Below are positions 25,262-38,300 of a DNA stretch of 64,000 nt, one piece after another; positions within the stretch are counted from its first letter, which is position 1; each line of letters opens with the position of its first letter. Location: positions 10,268-74,267 of the forward strand of contig VZRG01002017.1 in the NCBI GenBank assembly GCA_013397435.1, in the 5' to 3' direction. This DNA comes from Erythrocercus mccallii (taxonomy: Eukaryota; Chordata; Aves; Passeriformes; Dicruridae). The translations under genes were made by a program, and so were the position numbers. Under the pieces are notes generated by a model. The model saw nothing but the letters and a program-made list of their open reading frames with translations, was not told where the DNA came from and did not search any database.

Positions 25262-26262
25262 CAATGGACATCAGTGACAAGTAGTGTCCCTCAGGACCAG
25301 TGTCATTTAATATCTTTAAAAATGACATAGACAAAAGGATCAAGGGCATGCTCAGCAAATTCAAAGATGACACCAATCTGAGTGGTGCTGTTGAAATCCC
25401 TGAAGGACAAAGTGCCATCCAGAGGGATCTGGACAAGCTCAAGAAGTGGGTATACAGGAATCTTCTGAGGTTTAACACAGCCAAGTGCTGGTGCTGCACC
25501 TGGGTTGGGGCAATGCCCAGTATCAGCACAGGCTGGGGATGAACAGATGGAGAGCAGCCCTGCCCAGAAGGACTTGGGGGTGCTGCTGGGTGAGAGGCTG
25601 GACATGACCCAGCCATGAGCACTCCCAGCCCAGAGAGCCAAACGTGTCCTGGGCTGCATCCAAAGCAGCGTGGGCAGCAGGGCCAGGGAGGGGATTCTGC
25701 CCCTCTGCCCTGCTCTGCTGAGACCCCACCTGCAGGGCTGCATCCAGCTCTGGGTGCCAGCATAGGAAGGACTGCTGGAGTGACTTCAGAGGAGGCCACC
25801 AAGATGATCAGAAGGATGGAGCATCTCTGCTACAAGGAAAGACAGAGAAAATTTGGATTGTTCAGCCTAGAGGAGAGAAGGCTTAGGGGTGACCTAATTA
25901 CCACCTTCCAGTAGCAGAAGGGAGCCTAGGAGAAAGGCAGAGAGGGACTTTTAAAAGAGCATGTGATGGCAGGACAAGAGAGAATGGATACTGAAGTGTA
26001 GGGATTAGAAGCTAAAAGGGAGTAGGTTTATGTTAGATATTAGGAATAAATTTTTTTACTCCAGGAATGGTAAGGCATGGGAGGAGGTTGCCCATAGAAG
26101 CTATGGATTCCCCATCCCTGGAGGTGTTCAAGACCAGTCTGGATGGAGCTCTGAGCAACCTGGTCTAGTGGAAGGTGTCTCAGCCCTCAGCAGGGGGTTT
26201 GGAACTAGTTGATCTTTAATATCCCTTCTGACCCAAAACATTCTACAGTTGTATGACTATGA
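25262..26262 (+). mobile_element. CR1 LINE with reverse-transcriptase C-terminal remnant
   Basis: This is about 1 kb of CR1. It starts in the reverse-transcriptase domain (in-frame remnant with [33 protein letters not shown] and [10 protein letters not shown] at about 25306-25470). It continues through the ORF2 C-terminal part (AGACCCCACCTGCAGGGCTG near 25721) and the 3'UTR (CCATCCCTGGAGGTGTTCAA near 26111). It ends close to CATTCTACAGTTGTATGACT. The catalytic FADD-type motif reads FKDD, and later frameshifts and stops break the ORF. It is the longest CR1 3' end of the common avian type here, 5'-truncated and dead. Confidence 0.95.
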
Positions 26263-29200
26263 GATAACCAAAAGGGAATGGAACTTGCCGGAAATATGTT
26301 TAACAGTTTGGTTTGGAACAGAACTGTGCTTTTAACTGCTGCCAGTGGAAGACTTAATTAATGCTGTTCTTTCTTGTTCTGCAGCTATTTACCTGCACAC
26401 AGATATGTATATACCAGTCACAGCAGTGCTGCTCCGAGGGAGGGAGACTACAGCAATGGTTCCTGAGTGTAAGAGTCTGGTAAAAATTTAGATTTATGCT
26501 GAAAGTGATTTATGATTTTCAGAAGGAAAAGAGGTGACAGTACAATATCTGCAGAGGATGCTCAGCTTTGAAATGATAACACCAGAAGGGACTATGAGTA
26601 TGCAGCTTGGCTGGGGATATGCGGTATGATGGACCAAGATTACACTTCTTTCCTTGGCTGTACCTATCTCACAGGTTGCAGATATCTCCAACACCAGGGC
26701 TTCTAGCCTTGCTCTGAGCAGGTCTCATCAGTAAGGATTTGAAACTGCCTATGGCATCCAGTGATTCAACTTATATAATGACCCAGTGTTGCAAGCTCAT
26801 GGAGCTTAGCCAGACTGAACAACAGTGGAAAGTTTTCAATTTTTTTCTTTTCTCAGACAAGATTTTTGAGTCTACCATCTACTTCTCTGCTCACTGATCC
26901 CTGTTCAGAGCCCACAGACCATCCATTTCACAGATCTCACTGCAGGGTGCTTCAGTTTTGAAAATTGCTCAGTTCCCACAGTTATTCTATTCCTAGCATG
27001 TGAACAACATAGTTACAGCATTCTTCCTGGGGGATGTCCCTCAGAGCATGTGATCTTTTAAAGGAGAGACCAGAGATCCATAATCAAATTATCAGATATG
27101 AGCTTACAAGATTGTCCTTATGAGGAAGTATGATTCAGGAAAGCAATTGCTGGTTTTACAACAGTAAAGTTTATGTATGATAGTGGTGTTGCAAGGCAAA
27201 GTATAAGCAGACGTTGGGTAATGAAGGTTCAGTGGAAGCTGTACTACCCATGTCCAACATTTACCTCCCTGTTACACTGCAATAATCATGTTACGCAGGC
27301 ACAGGCCTCCTGGAAGTACAGGCAAGCTTTGTGTGATAGATTGCTGATATTCATGCAGAAAAGCAAGACCACCAAACCTTTGCACTTGTCAATATTTGTA
27401 CTCTAGCATTTGGTGGCTAATGGCTTAACACATTGATTCTTGTTGCCACCCTCCCCCCTGTATTCCAGGAAAAATAAGATTCAGTTTCCCAACTCAGGGA
27501 TTAGAAAAAAATCAAAAATGCAACACAGGCCCAGCCTCCAAAATAAATATCCTTTATTCTCACAGAGTCCTGCACATCCAGATACACCCCAGGCTTTTAT
27601 TAAAAGCAAAACCAAATTAAATAAAAAACCAGAACTGGAATCAAGCCCACCCACTACCAGCAACAAACCCAGCAAGGATTGTGATGTATACTTCAGATGC
27701 AAAGCCTTAGCATTTTGGCTGTGCAAAACAGGAGATTTCTACCTGACCTGGAACCAGAATCTAAGGCTTACAGACTCACATTTCAGTAGCTCATCAGCTA
27801 GGTCAGGAGAACCTACCCTGTGCTTCCCCATCCAAATCTTGCCTGCAGGTATTTGCATCCAACTTGCAGCCATATCTTGGTGGAGGTGGGGATGGGAGGT
27901 TCAAGCATCCTCAGCAGTGAAATATCTCCTCCTACATCTCTGAATAGCACTACAACTTAGAAGAGCTGCTTCTCACCAATTCCACTTAAGTAAAGGAAGA
28001 AGTAAACACAAACCAAATTCATCCTCTGCAGGAGCGTGGTCAGCACAGGCATACCTCTGCAAAACAGCCTACAAAGGGTCAAAGACGTGGAGGTCAACTC
28101 CTTTGTCTGCCAAGATCAGGCATGGTCTTCCCATCCACTGAGCTCAGCATAGATCGTTACAGATCATTTTACTCCTCTTGTTTAAGAAAATGGCTGGTTT
28201 ATTAACTGGGAACTCTCTGCTTGGCTAAACCAAACAGATTTGTATTGCTTTAAGTGGACAGCCACATTTCATGCTACATCAGAATGGAACTCACCAGTAA
28301 TTACAGTTTGATTTCCTTAATGAATCTCTGAAAGTATTTGGTTTCAGTTTCATGTTTGAAAAAAAAAATAGAGATGGGAAAGGGAAAATAAATATGGCCC
28401 AAGGAATCCTCAAATTCTTTTATGCTGTGAGTTTTCTGTCAAGGCTATCTGCAGAAACAGAAACAAAGGAAGTTTACATTTATAGTAAAGCTGTGCTCTG
28501 GCAGACTCTCCCTTTAAAAATTGATTTTAATAGAAGCCTTAACACAATTCTCTATTTATAGCAAGACTGTGGCAAGATTACAGGAAGAATACAGGGCAAT
28601 CCTTCAAGGACCCCATTCTTAGGCCTGGCGCTGCCAAGAGATGCTGTGTGAAACCTATTCCCTCTGCCTGTACACAATCCCAAAGACAGCTGATGCATTT
28701 CATGGAACAATAGTCAAGGTAAAATCCACAGATATTAGAAACCAGAACTGAAACTGAGAACAACAATCTTATTCAAGAGTATTTTCATTAAGCAGAAGAA
28801 CAGCAGATTTTTCAGCCTACATTTATTTGTTCGTATGCAATCGCTTGCTTATTTGTCTGTAATAATTACCTTTATGAATAGGTAAAGGTAATTATGACAG
28901 TGACACAAACATTAGCCAAAAAGTATACTTACTTTTTTAAAATGAAAACTTCTCAATTAAAAAAACTGGTATTGCAATGGAATTTTTTTTTCTCTTTTTT
29001 GGGTTTTTGAGAGAGAGAAAAGATTTGTCATTTTTACTGGAAATATATTTTCCCCAAAGTTTACAAATCAGTATTTTGGCTCAAGACTTACTCAAATCTG
29101 ATAGTTTTTGGAGGATCTTTTTATAGAAAACTACCTGAATACACAAGATTGTGGGTTCATTCTTTTTCCTATTATTTTTTAAAGTTTTTTTCACCAAAAT

Positions 29201-29287
29201 CACTTATGGTTTTGTCAAAAAGATAATGCCTGTAATTATATCAGCCACATTCCTCAGGGCACCACAAAGACATTAGTATTCCCAATC
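26263..29287. other. Intergenic DNA, no gene seen
   Basis: No credible gene. A 167-codon open frame occurs at 27440-27943, but its composition looks random and no domain is visible. A perfect 13-bp hairpin is listed separately. Confidence 0.6.
28862..28895. repeat. Perfect 13-bp inverted repeat, 8-bp loop
   Basis: The left arm ATAATTACCTTTA (28862-28874) and the right arm TAAAGGTAATTAT (28883-28895) are exact reverse complements separated by TGAATAGG. It would form a stable hairpin in single-stranded DNA or RNA. Each arm also contains TAATTA, a homeodomain-type core. Confidence 0.95.
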
Positions 29288-29346
29288 CAGGGTGTTGGAA
29301 CCAGATGATCTCTAAGGTCCCTTCCAAGCTAAACTATTCTATGACT
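29288..29346 (+). mobile_element. CR1 LINE 3' tail, short
   Basis: The run GGTGTTGGAACCAGATGATC, then TCTAAGGTCCCTTCCAAGC and CTATTCTATGACT, is the terminal part of avian CR1 in plus orientation. Only about 60 bp are left. Confidence 0.88.
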
Positions 29347-32300
29347 CTAGTGCTAGGTTTCTGGCTTTTAAGACAGACGTCTTAAACTAGAAAGAACAAT
29401 GTTTAGCTAAAAGTCATCTGCCTCATTTACAAAAGGTGGTCAGGTAGCAGAATGAAGCAGGTAAGTCATAAAGTGGCAGAAAGCTCCAGGTGAGGCTCCA
29501 AGATGATAGGATGCTTCAGTTAAAAAATAAAATAACCTGACCACTTGAGCTGCTACAATATATTGCCAAGATAAATGACAATTATTTATTTAGATGATGT
29601 TCCTTGGCTTTCCTTTCAGGAAAACTGCAAGAAAATAAATGAAGTATTCACTGAGTAGACAACACAGAAAAGACACTTAAAGAAAGATCTGAAGTCAGAA
29701 TATGCAACACACTTCATTTAACTAAGCAATATACTTAGATAAGGACTAGTTTTTCTTTAGCTTACTAGGATTACTTTTTATCATTTAAAATTTAATGCAT
29801 TTATTTAGAACTAAAATAATTGAATAGTGGAGTGAACTATGCCACCAACATAAAAAATTGTCTCATTCTTATCAGTGCTACTTGGCCAGTTTAGCCTTTA
29901 GTGCTTTTGCTACATGATTTATTATACACAGAGGACAATGAAGTCAATCCTTACCTTCTAGTTGTCTGGGGATTTTTCATTAAACATGTACCTGAGAGTC
30001 TGGTTTATGGGTGCAATAAATATGGATAGAGGGCAGTGTTCTGGGGTTCATCAGCCATTATCAGTGTAGAAATACACAATGTCAAAAGCCAGGCAGCTTG
30101 TGGTGTGTGTTCTGGGTGCTAACAACTGCTGCCTTGCATGGGAAAGGTGTGGAAATGCTCTCACTTGCCTTGGGCCACCTTCTGGGAGATGGGCACCAGT
30201 GGAATCTCGGTCTCTTGCTCTTTGCTGTCAGGATCCATCAGCTTCAGGAAGGGTGGAATGGTGGTGGTGACAACCACAGAGAGCCAAATGCAGTGGGTCA
30301 CCTAAAGAAAGGCACGCAGCATGTCAGGATGTAAGACCTGAGAGCCCATGGCATGCCTGCTTCCAGCTGCCATCTGTGTGTCACGGCATGCTCCAACTAA
30401 AACGGGCACTGGAACAGAAAGAGATTATACCCAGTGGCTGTAAGTGCAATTGCTGTAGTGTTGAAATACTTTCTGGGGAAAATCATTTAACTGATACATC
30501 TGATAGGGCAACCTGTTCCTCAACGCCTAAAGCCTGACTAAGGCAAACAATACGAAGACAAACTAGATTAAAATGTACCCTGTCTACAGTTTATATGTTT
30601 GTTAAGTAGATTAGCTCATACCTACAAAAACAGTGGCATTATTCTTTCCCCTTTTTCCTGAGGAGTTATTTACCTTTGGAACAATTGATGTAACCCTGTA
30701 CATGTTTTTCACTGTCTGGCAGCAAACGAAACTCCCAAAACTGTCTCATTAAACCTGACTAACATTTGGGTCTAAAGCACTCCAAATGAAGAGTGAGCCA
30801 ATTTCTTGGTAAAAGATCTATTAACAATGAGAGAAACATGAATAGAGAAGTTTTGAGGAACCCTAACTTGCATTCTGTTGCTAAGGGATACACTTCCTTG
30901 GTATACATACTCCCATGCTCTCAGCAAGTCTGACTCACAAGAAGTCTGGTTTTCAGTAAATAATGAAAGCCCTACACTAATGAAAACAATGTAAGAGGGG
31001 TCAAAAATGAAGTAAAATAAAACAGCATGCAAATTAAGTATTATTTTACACTCCAGACAGTACATAGGGTGCTTTACCATCAGAGTGCTCTCTGTAGGCT
31101 GCATAATGCACCTGGAAAATTTATGTTGAGACAGACTGGACTTTGTTCCATTTGCACAGTGATGTTTTTACTGATCTGCTCCCCTTCTACTGAGCCCAAA
31201 CAGCTCCTTGCTATTTGTGTCCCTTTTTTTCCTTTTTTCTCCACAGCAAATGCCACTGCCAGATATCTTTCTCCCACGATATCTCCCTGTCCCTCTTGCT
31301 TTTCATAACCTCTACTTGTTACATGGAATGGTTTTAGAGACACAAAGGTTAAGGCCAGAACTTACCCAAGTGACTTCCACTTTTGGATGTCTCCATATGG
31401 GGTATCTGAACTAGTGACATCTTGGGGATGAAGTTTTTTGTTCCCATGAAGTTCAGAGAAAGCTACTGGCAGTAGTAACTTCTAAAATTAGGAATTATTT
31501 CTGAAAGTTTTCACTAATCTTCTTTACCCTAGAGGTCACTGTGTGAGGCAAATCCCAAGTCCTAATGCTGGTCTTGGCATTTGTTGGGTGCATTACAGAG
31601 GAAAGCCATAACCAACTTGTTCCTCTGTAACTGCAAGATTCTCTCCCTCATCCTGTTAAGCTTCCAGCAGCATGACCACTGGAATGACTGGCTCTGGATT
31701 TCCTATGGTATTTCTCTGAAACTATTCACATGAGTAAAAATAATAATGAGCTTAGAGACTGACCTTAACCAACTAACTCAAAATATCTTCAATTATGGAA
31801 GCTACATGCTGCAAAATTACAAAATACCTGCATTTTAAAACCACCACAGAATATACAACCATATTATTACCTATATTATTATCTGTATAACTATAGATTA
31901 ATAATCAAAATATACAACTTGAAAATCTGAGACAATTATAAAAAAGAAACAATCTATTGCAATACATGTAGAGAAAACACAGAGTAGAAATTTTACCTGT
32001 TTTTCACCTGAACAGATTAAGGGATTTTTTTTCCTATTTTCAAAAGGTCATATGCACAGCTATTAATCCTGTGACTCACAAGTCAGAAGAAGGTCACTGG
32101 GTTTTTCATATACACACACTAACCGTTATAATATAACAAAGTTAAAAGAAAATCCTCATTGGGGCAGGATAATAAAAACCGGAAAAGAAATGTGAGTAAT
32201 AGGGGAAGAAGAAAACATTTAAAGGAGCTAACTTTAAAATGCAACGTTGTTTGTGATTTTTACAACACAGGTGTTACAACAGGGGAAAAAAACCCCAAAA

Positions 32301-35300
32301 CATTAAAAAGTATCTGGGATAATTTTTTTATGCAGACACAGGAACTTTCTTACAAATCCCTTATCCCAAGTTATTTCCCCTTTTTCTCATATTGCACTTA
32401 CTACTAAACTTCCCACTAAAATAATTTCCATGAAATCCTGTGTACTAAATCTTGTAGTCCTTGTTCAAGCAAAAAATTGTGCTGACTCCAGTGGAAATTG
32501 CATTTGAGCAAGGCTTTGATCAAACATTTTATATTCTAGAATGCCGTAAGTGGAGCAGTGGGAAACTATATCACACAGGTGAAAATTTGCATTTAACAGC
32601 CATCCTTCTGTAATCTGCTCCTCCTGATGCACTACACATCTGGAGGGATATCATGCTAACCAGCATTTTGTTAAAACATCTCTGAAGTCAGGAGTCTTCA
32701 TATGTCTCCTTCTTTGCCACTGTATACAGTGAGAGTGTTGTGGATTAGAGAACATTTTACATTATATGTAGTTAATTTGGCCATATTTGTTATCCAGTTT
32801 ACAAATGCTAAACTCTAAAGTCTTTAATGTAAAAATACTTTAATGTAAAAAGAGTGCCTGTGGCTTTATGAAAATGATGTGTGTGAGGTGTTGCTGTTTG
32901 AATTCCAACCAAAACTACAGCAATGTATGAGTGTTGTTGGACTGGATCCTGCTTTGGCTGGAACAGAATAGACTGATGTGCTCTTCTTTTTAAGGTCTAG
33001 GTGTAATATTGTCTTACATTTCATACATAGAAAAAGTAAATTGGTACCCTCCATGCTAAAACAAGAAAAGCAGTATTATAAGAAACAGAAATAAGTCTTA
33101 ATGGCGTAACATGGAAAAAAAATTGACCCCTGGATTAAATGCCGTTGACTGAGGTTAACCAATACTTTGCTTTTGGCTTAAGTGGGGGTCACCAGTTGAC
33201 CTAAAAGCATTTTCTCCAGTTTCAAAAAGCAAATGTATGGTTTCTTGTCTGTAGATGAAGCTTGTAGAGTGGTGTGCATTAGTGAATGGACATCAGAGAC
33301 AGTCAGGAGGAACCTGTGCCCTATTTTGAGGTAAATGATTCCCACACACAAAAGATGTGACTACAGTAGCACATAAAGGCAGGGAAAACTTAAAAAATCA
33401 CATCTTCTCAGTAATATATGTTATTAAATTTAAAAACTGCACTTTGTGCCAAAGAGATATGTTGAACTATATGCATACCACTAAAAAAAGCTAAGACATA
33501 TATAAGATTTTGCCCTTTCTGCGTGACTCCCACGTATATGAAGGTCTATCTTTAGATCTTAGATGTTTCATAAATCAAAAGGAGGACTGTTAGTCACTGA
33601 TATTGTCTTTTTCAAGAAACACCATGAGCAGCTCCTTCCATCCTGAAACAAAAGAGTAAGGGACCATTGTACTGTTTAGCCCTAGAATTAGGGGAGCTCC
33701 TGAAGCTTCCCATCCTATACACGCTGAACCTTAGTGGCTGACTTTATACTTTGAAGATTTTGCTCGCAACTCATTGGGATGAAAGACTCCATATCATTGC
33801 ACAATGACATCCTATTACCATGACACACAACTGGGAAAAGATTCACACAGAAAAAGCATTCACCTGGGCTCTGGACACACCCAGTAAAGAGCCCAAAGGT
33901 ATCCAGTTTCTAAAAACTCAAAATAAGGATATTTACTACCATTCAGAGAGCACTGTAGCTCTGTTGTCACAGTAACAAGCAGCAGCTATACCATTACTGA
34001 ACCAAATCACATTTGCAGTCTCACAGCATTGTATTCAACAGAATATATCTGAATGCTTTCTATTCGCTAGCAAAAAGAAGGATGTCAGCCTAAATGAGAA
34101 GTAGGGACACAGGATTATGGTCTTGGTTCATCTCTTATTTCAAATGAAAGCAACATAGCAGGAAAATCATGAATGCATTTTCTAAAATATAATATACTGC
34201 ATATTCTCTAATGTTCTGCTGCAACTCAAGGCAATTCAACCTTAATCAAACTTCAGAACTCTGGTCATTCATTTGCAAATGTTAAAGTTTTGGGTTGTTT
34301 CTTTTTGGGGTTTTGAAGGTCTTTTAAGAAATCTGTGACTATTGATATAATTAAGAACTATTCAGCAGGTTACCATAGAAAACATATTTTTTCAGCTAAC
34401 CCAACATCTCTACAGATATCACTGGAAGTAGAAGATGAGTCTTATATTTAAGAACCAGTATGGATGGCCTTTTTAATATAGGCAAAATATTTGTCATCAT
34501 TAAAAACAAAAACAACTTCAAAGTGTCTTCTATCATAGTTTTCCAGGGGGGAAAAAAGTTAACTTCCTCTTACACTTATGAGATACTTGCAGGGGAAAAA
34601 TGTAAAAAAAATACTAGAGGAAGAATCCCAACCTGTATGAAGTGAGAGCTCAATTAATTTCTTCTCTTTGCTGGTATCATTTCATTTTGATTGCTTCTTA
34701 GAAGCACACAACTTGGAGGAGGGATGTTCACTGCCTGTGACTAGTTTTCATGCTGAGTCATTGCAGCATCTAATTTGGAGATCTTAAAAACAAGCATGTT
34801 CACTTTGTAGTCTGGTCTACAGGAAGCAGTGGAACTGAGTTTGAAAATATATTTTCTCAAACAGGTACTGAAAGTGGCTCAAGTATGCAGAAAACCCTCT
34901 GAAATGTTTTCCACACAGTTTCAGAATTAGCTTCAGAAACTTTCTATACTTTAGAGAAATATATATTTTTTATAAACATTCCTTCTAACATCTTGATAAA
35001 ATACTGTGTATGTGCTCATTAAACACTGTTTTGGTATGACTTGCTCCAGTCAATTGCACTGATTTAATGCAAATGTCGTTGAATGTCACTGACAGAGCAC
35101 CAGCTAAGCCTTATCCCTGCTCTTCCTATCTGCAAAATCTCCCCAAGACCTGGCTATCCAAAGTGATAACTCTCTCTCAAGGTAAAAGAAATCTTTAGAG
35201 CCACCTCAGGTAGGCAGGGATTTAAGAGTCCAAAAGAGAAGCAAAAGGAGCTAGTGTGGCCACAGCTACTGGTGACTAGTACTGCCTAAATCCCACTGCA

Positions 35301-38300
35301 GTTCCCACACTCGAAGCTCCCTGTTGGCTGGAGCTAAGTATCAATGCACTTTCTAGGCTATTCACACCTAGATTAATTATTCTTAGTGATCAAATCTGAA
35401 AGAAGAAAACACCACACTGAGCATCTCCCCATGTGAACTGCCTGCTTATTTTCATCAGCTGTATTTCAGTTAGATCCTTTGAATGTTAATTAATCACAGT
35501 GACCCAGAATGTGTTACAAACATATTTGAGATGAATTGTCATTTTTGGAGCCGTGTAGCTATGAATATTTTTATTATTATTACCCTGCTGAAACACTCAT
35601 CTTTCTAGGGTATTTCACCTCTCTGGTTTCTACACACTCCAGCACTGGACTTCAGCAAGAAAATAATTCTCCTTTTCATCTTCCACCTCCTAACTCACCT
35701 ATTTGGTGTTGAAAAAACCCCAGATCAGTTGGTAGGGAAGAATATGCATCACTGTACAGTCATCTCAGCAATACTGAAGCTGCATCCAGTGCTGCAATAA
35801 CAACAGCTGCTCTTATTGCAAACAAGTTTGGTATGATTTGGGCAAAAAAAGATTTAACAAATTCACCATTTGGCATGGATATAAAGAAGAAAAAAGTTTT
35901 GCACAGTATCATTTCACATCACTTAAAATTAGCCTGAGACTTCCGTCTTGTCTATAATGTCAAGGTCAATCTTAGTTAATGCTCTCAAATTGCACTCTTG
36001 TAAAGGTGCCTTGCAAAGAATTGTTGTTTAAAATATCACATTCAGTAGTTGCTAAGTAGTTTAGTCCAACTATGCAAGAGTTTAAAAAGTACTAATCATA
36101 CAGAAAAAAAATAAATCCAAAGTCCATTGTTAGTAGGGAGAGGCAAGCACAAACAACAGTTAGCAAATGCTAAATAGGACATGCAAAAAGACTTCCATCA
36201 TATAAATAATTATAGGGTTACAGCAGAGTACATTTGAGAAGTCATATGGCTAACAAGGACAGCTTCTGACAGAAGAGCTTTTTTGGTGCAAGAACAGAAA
36301 GGTGGACAAAAACAGAAATGAGACATCAACTGACTTTTAAGAGCACAATAAACATGCAGCAGCATTGCAAGGATGAGATGGAGCTAAACAAATTCTAGTC
36401 TGTGTTTAAAAATAGGATGTCATTAGAACCAGTAAAAGCAATATTTCTAGCCTTGTTTTCTAAGGCCCCATAACAGTAACCATGAGGACTGACTTTTGGA
36501 CATTTCAGTATTAAACCAAACACACCTACGAGGCTTATCAGGTAGTAGTTACTCTTGCCTCTGTCCACCCCTTTCTTCTGTCTCCTTTTTATTGTAAGAC
36601 TTTTAACTCTCCACCATTAACTGTTGAACTTGCAATAAGACAGAGAAGAATTCAAAGTCAAGTGCTAGAATGTAAGCAGATAGGGAAAAGACATAACTGT
36701 ACAAACGGATGATGTTATAAAGTTGATTTAAAAAGGAAAAAAAGAGCAAAAAACAATAGGGAAGAAATTATTGCTTTGGAGGCCCAGCATAAGTGGGAAA
36801 GGAAATGCTGTGTATTGGTATGTATTTTGATAGGCTTAATCTCTGTATATCTATATAATGTTGTAACTCTCAATACAGCAGCACAGAAGAGGGAAGTATG
36901 GGATGTAATTGCTCAGGCAGAGTTATGAGATATGCAGGCATACGTGAGCTCTTGCACACAGACCAGAACAAACACGAACACTTATTGTTGATTTGATAAA
37001 GAAACACAGCATATTCTGTGGTGTGCGCCAGCCAGCTGCCAATTCACAGCTAAGCTGAATGTGCCTACAGTCTGGACTGAGTGGTCTTGCTGCCCCACAC
37101 AGCGCCTGAACTGCTCATTACTGCCTTTCCCAGAGAATAAAGGAGATCATTGGGAGTAGTCAACAGTACATGATCTGGCTATTAAGCATTCCTAGTTCAC
37201 CCCTAATGAGAATCTAGATGCCTGGGATATGATTAAGGGTCACATACCAACCAGCTCTTCCAGCCTCCACCTTCTCTCCCTTCACTTTAGGAACTCTCGC
37301 TTGATTGTTAGTGGCACTTGCTAATTCACATTAAGAACTCACAATTTTGGAAGAAGGCCAGCAATAGTGATCATAACTCTTGCATGGGCAACTTCTTCAA
37401 GCTCTTTTTTGCCACTCCACTCCTCCACTATGGAATCTTTTTCTAAAAAAGACTTTAGGAAAACAGGATCACTAGTGCAGCTGGTATAAAGCTGCAGTGC
37501 TTATTTTCAGCAGACCTACAGACTTTTACCAGCTCTTTAATGCCAATATTAAGCATGGAATATTGCTATTTGTCTACTCTTCTTGGAAAACCTGGGCATA
37601 TCCACAGATAAGCAAGTAATGGCAAGGACCCAGACGCAACCAACCTTGTACCTGGAGGCCTGTGTTGTGAAGGATCCTAAGCCAGTTCAGGGGTGGTCTG
37701 ATAGCTCCAGTTGTGTTTGTGCTCTGAAAAGAGTGGTTTGTTCTCACAGTCAGTGATGGGCTGAAACTTAGACCTGTGCATCTGCCCTTGCTGAGAGAAA
37801 GTAGGAGGGAAAATCCCAAAGGGAACTTTTGCAAGCAAAGTCCCTGCATTTCCCAGTGCTGTGCAAACATGCATCTTCTTTGGCTTCTGGCATCACACCA
37901 TTTCAATTTCCTGCTGCACTCAGGCAAGAATATTTCTGTCTAACACATTTCAAAGCGGAATGTCATTAATATTAGTGTTTAAGGTCTTTGAAATTGCAAA
38001 GAAAAGGCAGGTGTGTCAATACGGAAGGCATTATGAGAGGGCAGCAAGGTTAAAATATTTCTATTTAAAGATGACCTGCTTTAATGAGGAGATTAGATCA
38101 TACAACAGACATAGATTTTGTGAGATTTTATAAATCTCATCTTCAAACTAGTTTGAACCAAACCACTTTATTCTCAGCTGTTCAGATTTGTTGGAGTAAA
38201 AATGAAGGAAATGGTAACAGAATGATCCTATAAATATGTTTGTCAGCCTCTTCTACTAAATAAGAGAATATTTTAATTTATTGATTAAGTACAAATCTTT

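Noticed and set aside
27440..27943. 167-codon plus-strand ORF
   Set aside because: The longest ORF in the desert, but proline/serine/lysine-rich without any domain. One frame of this size is expected by chance in 58 kb.
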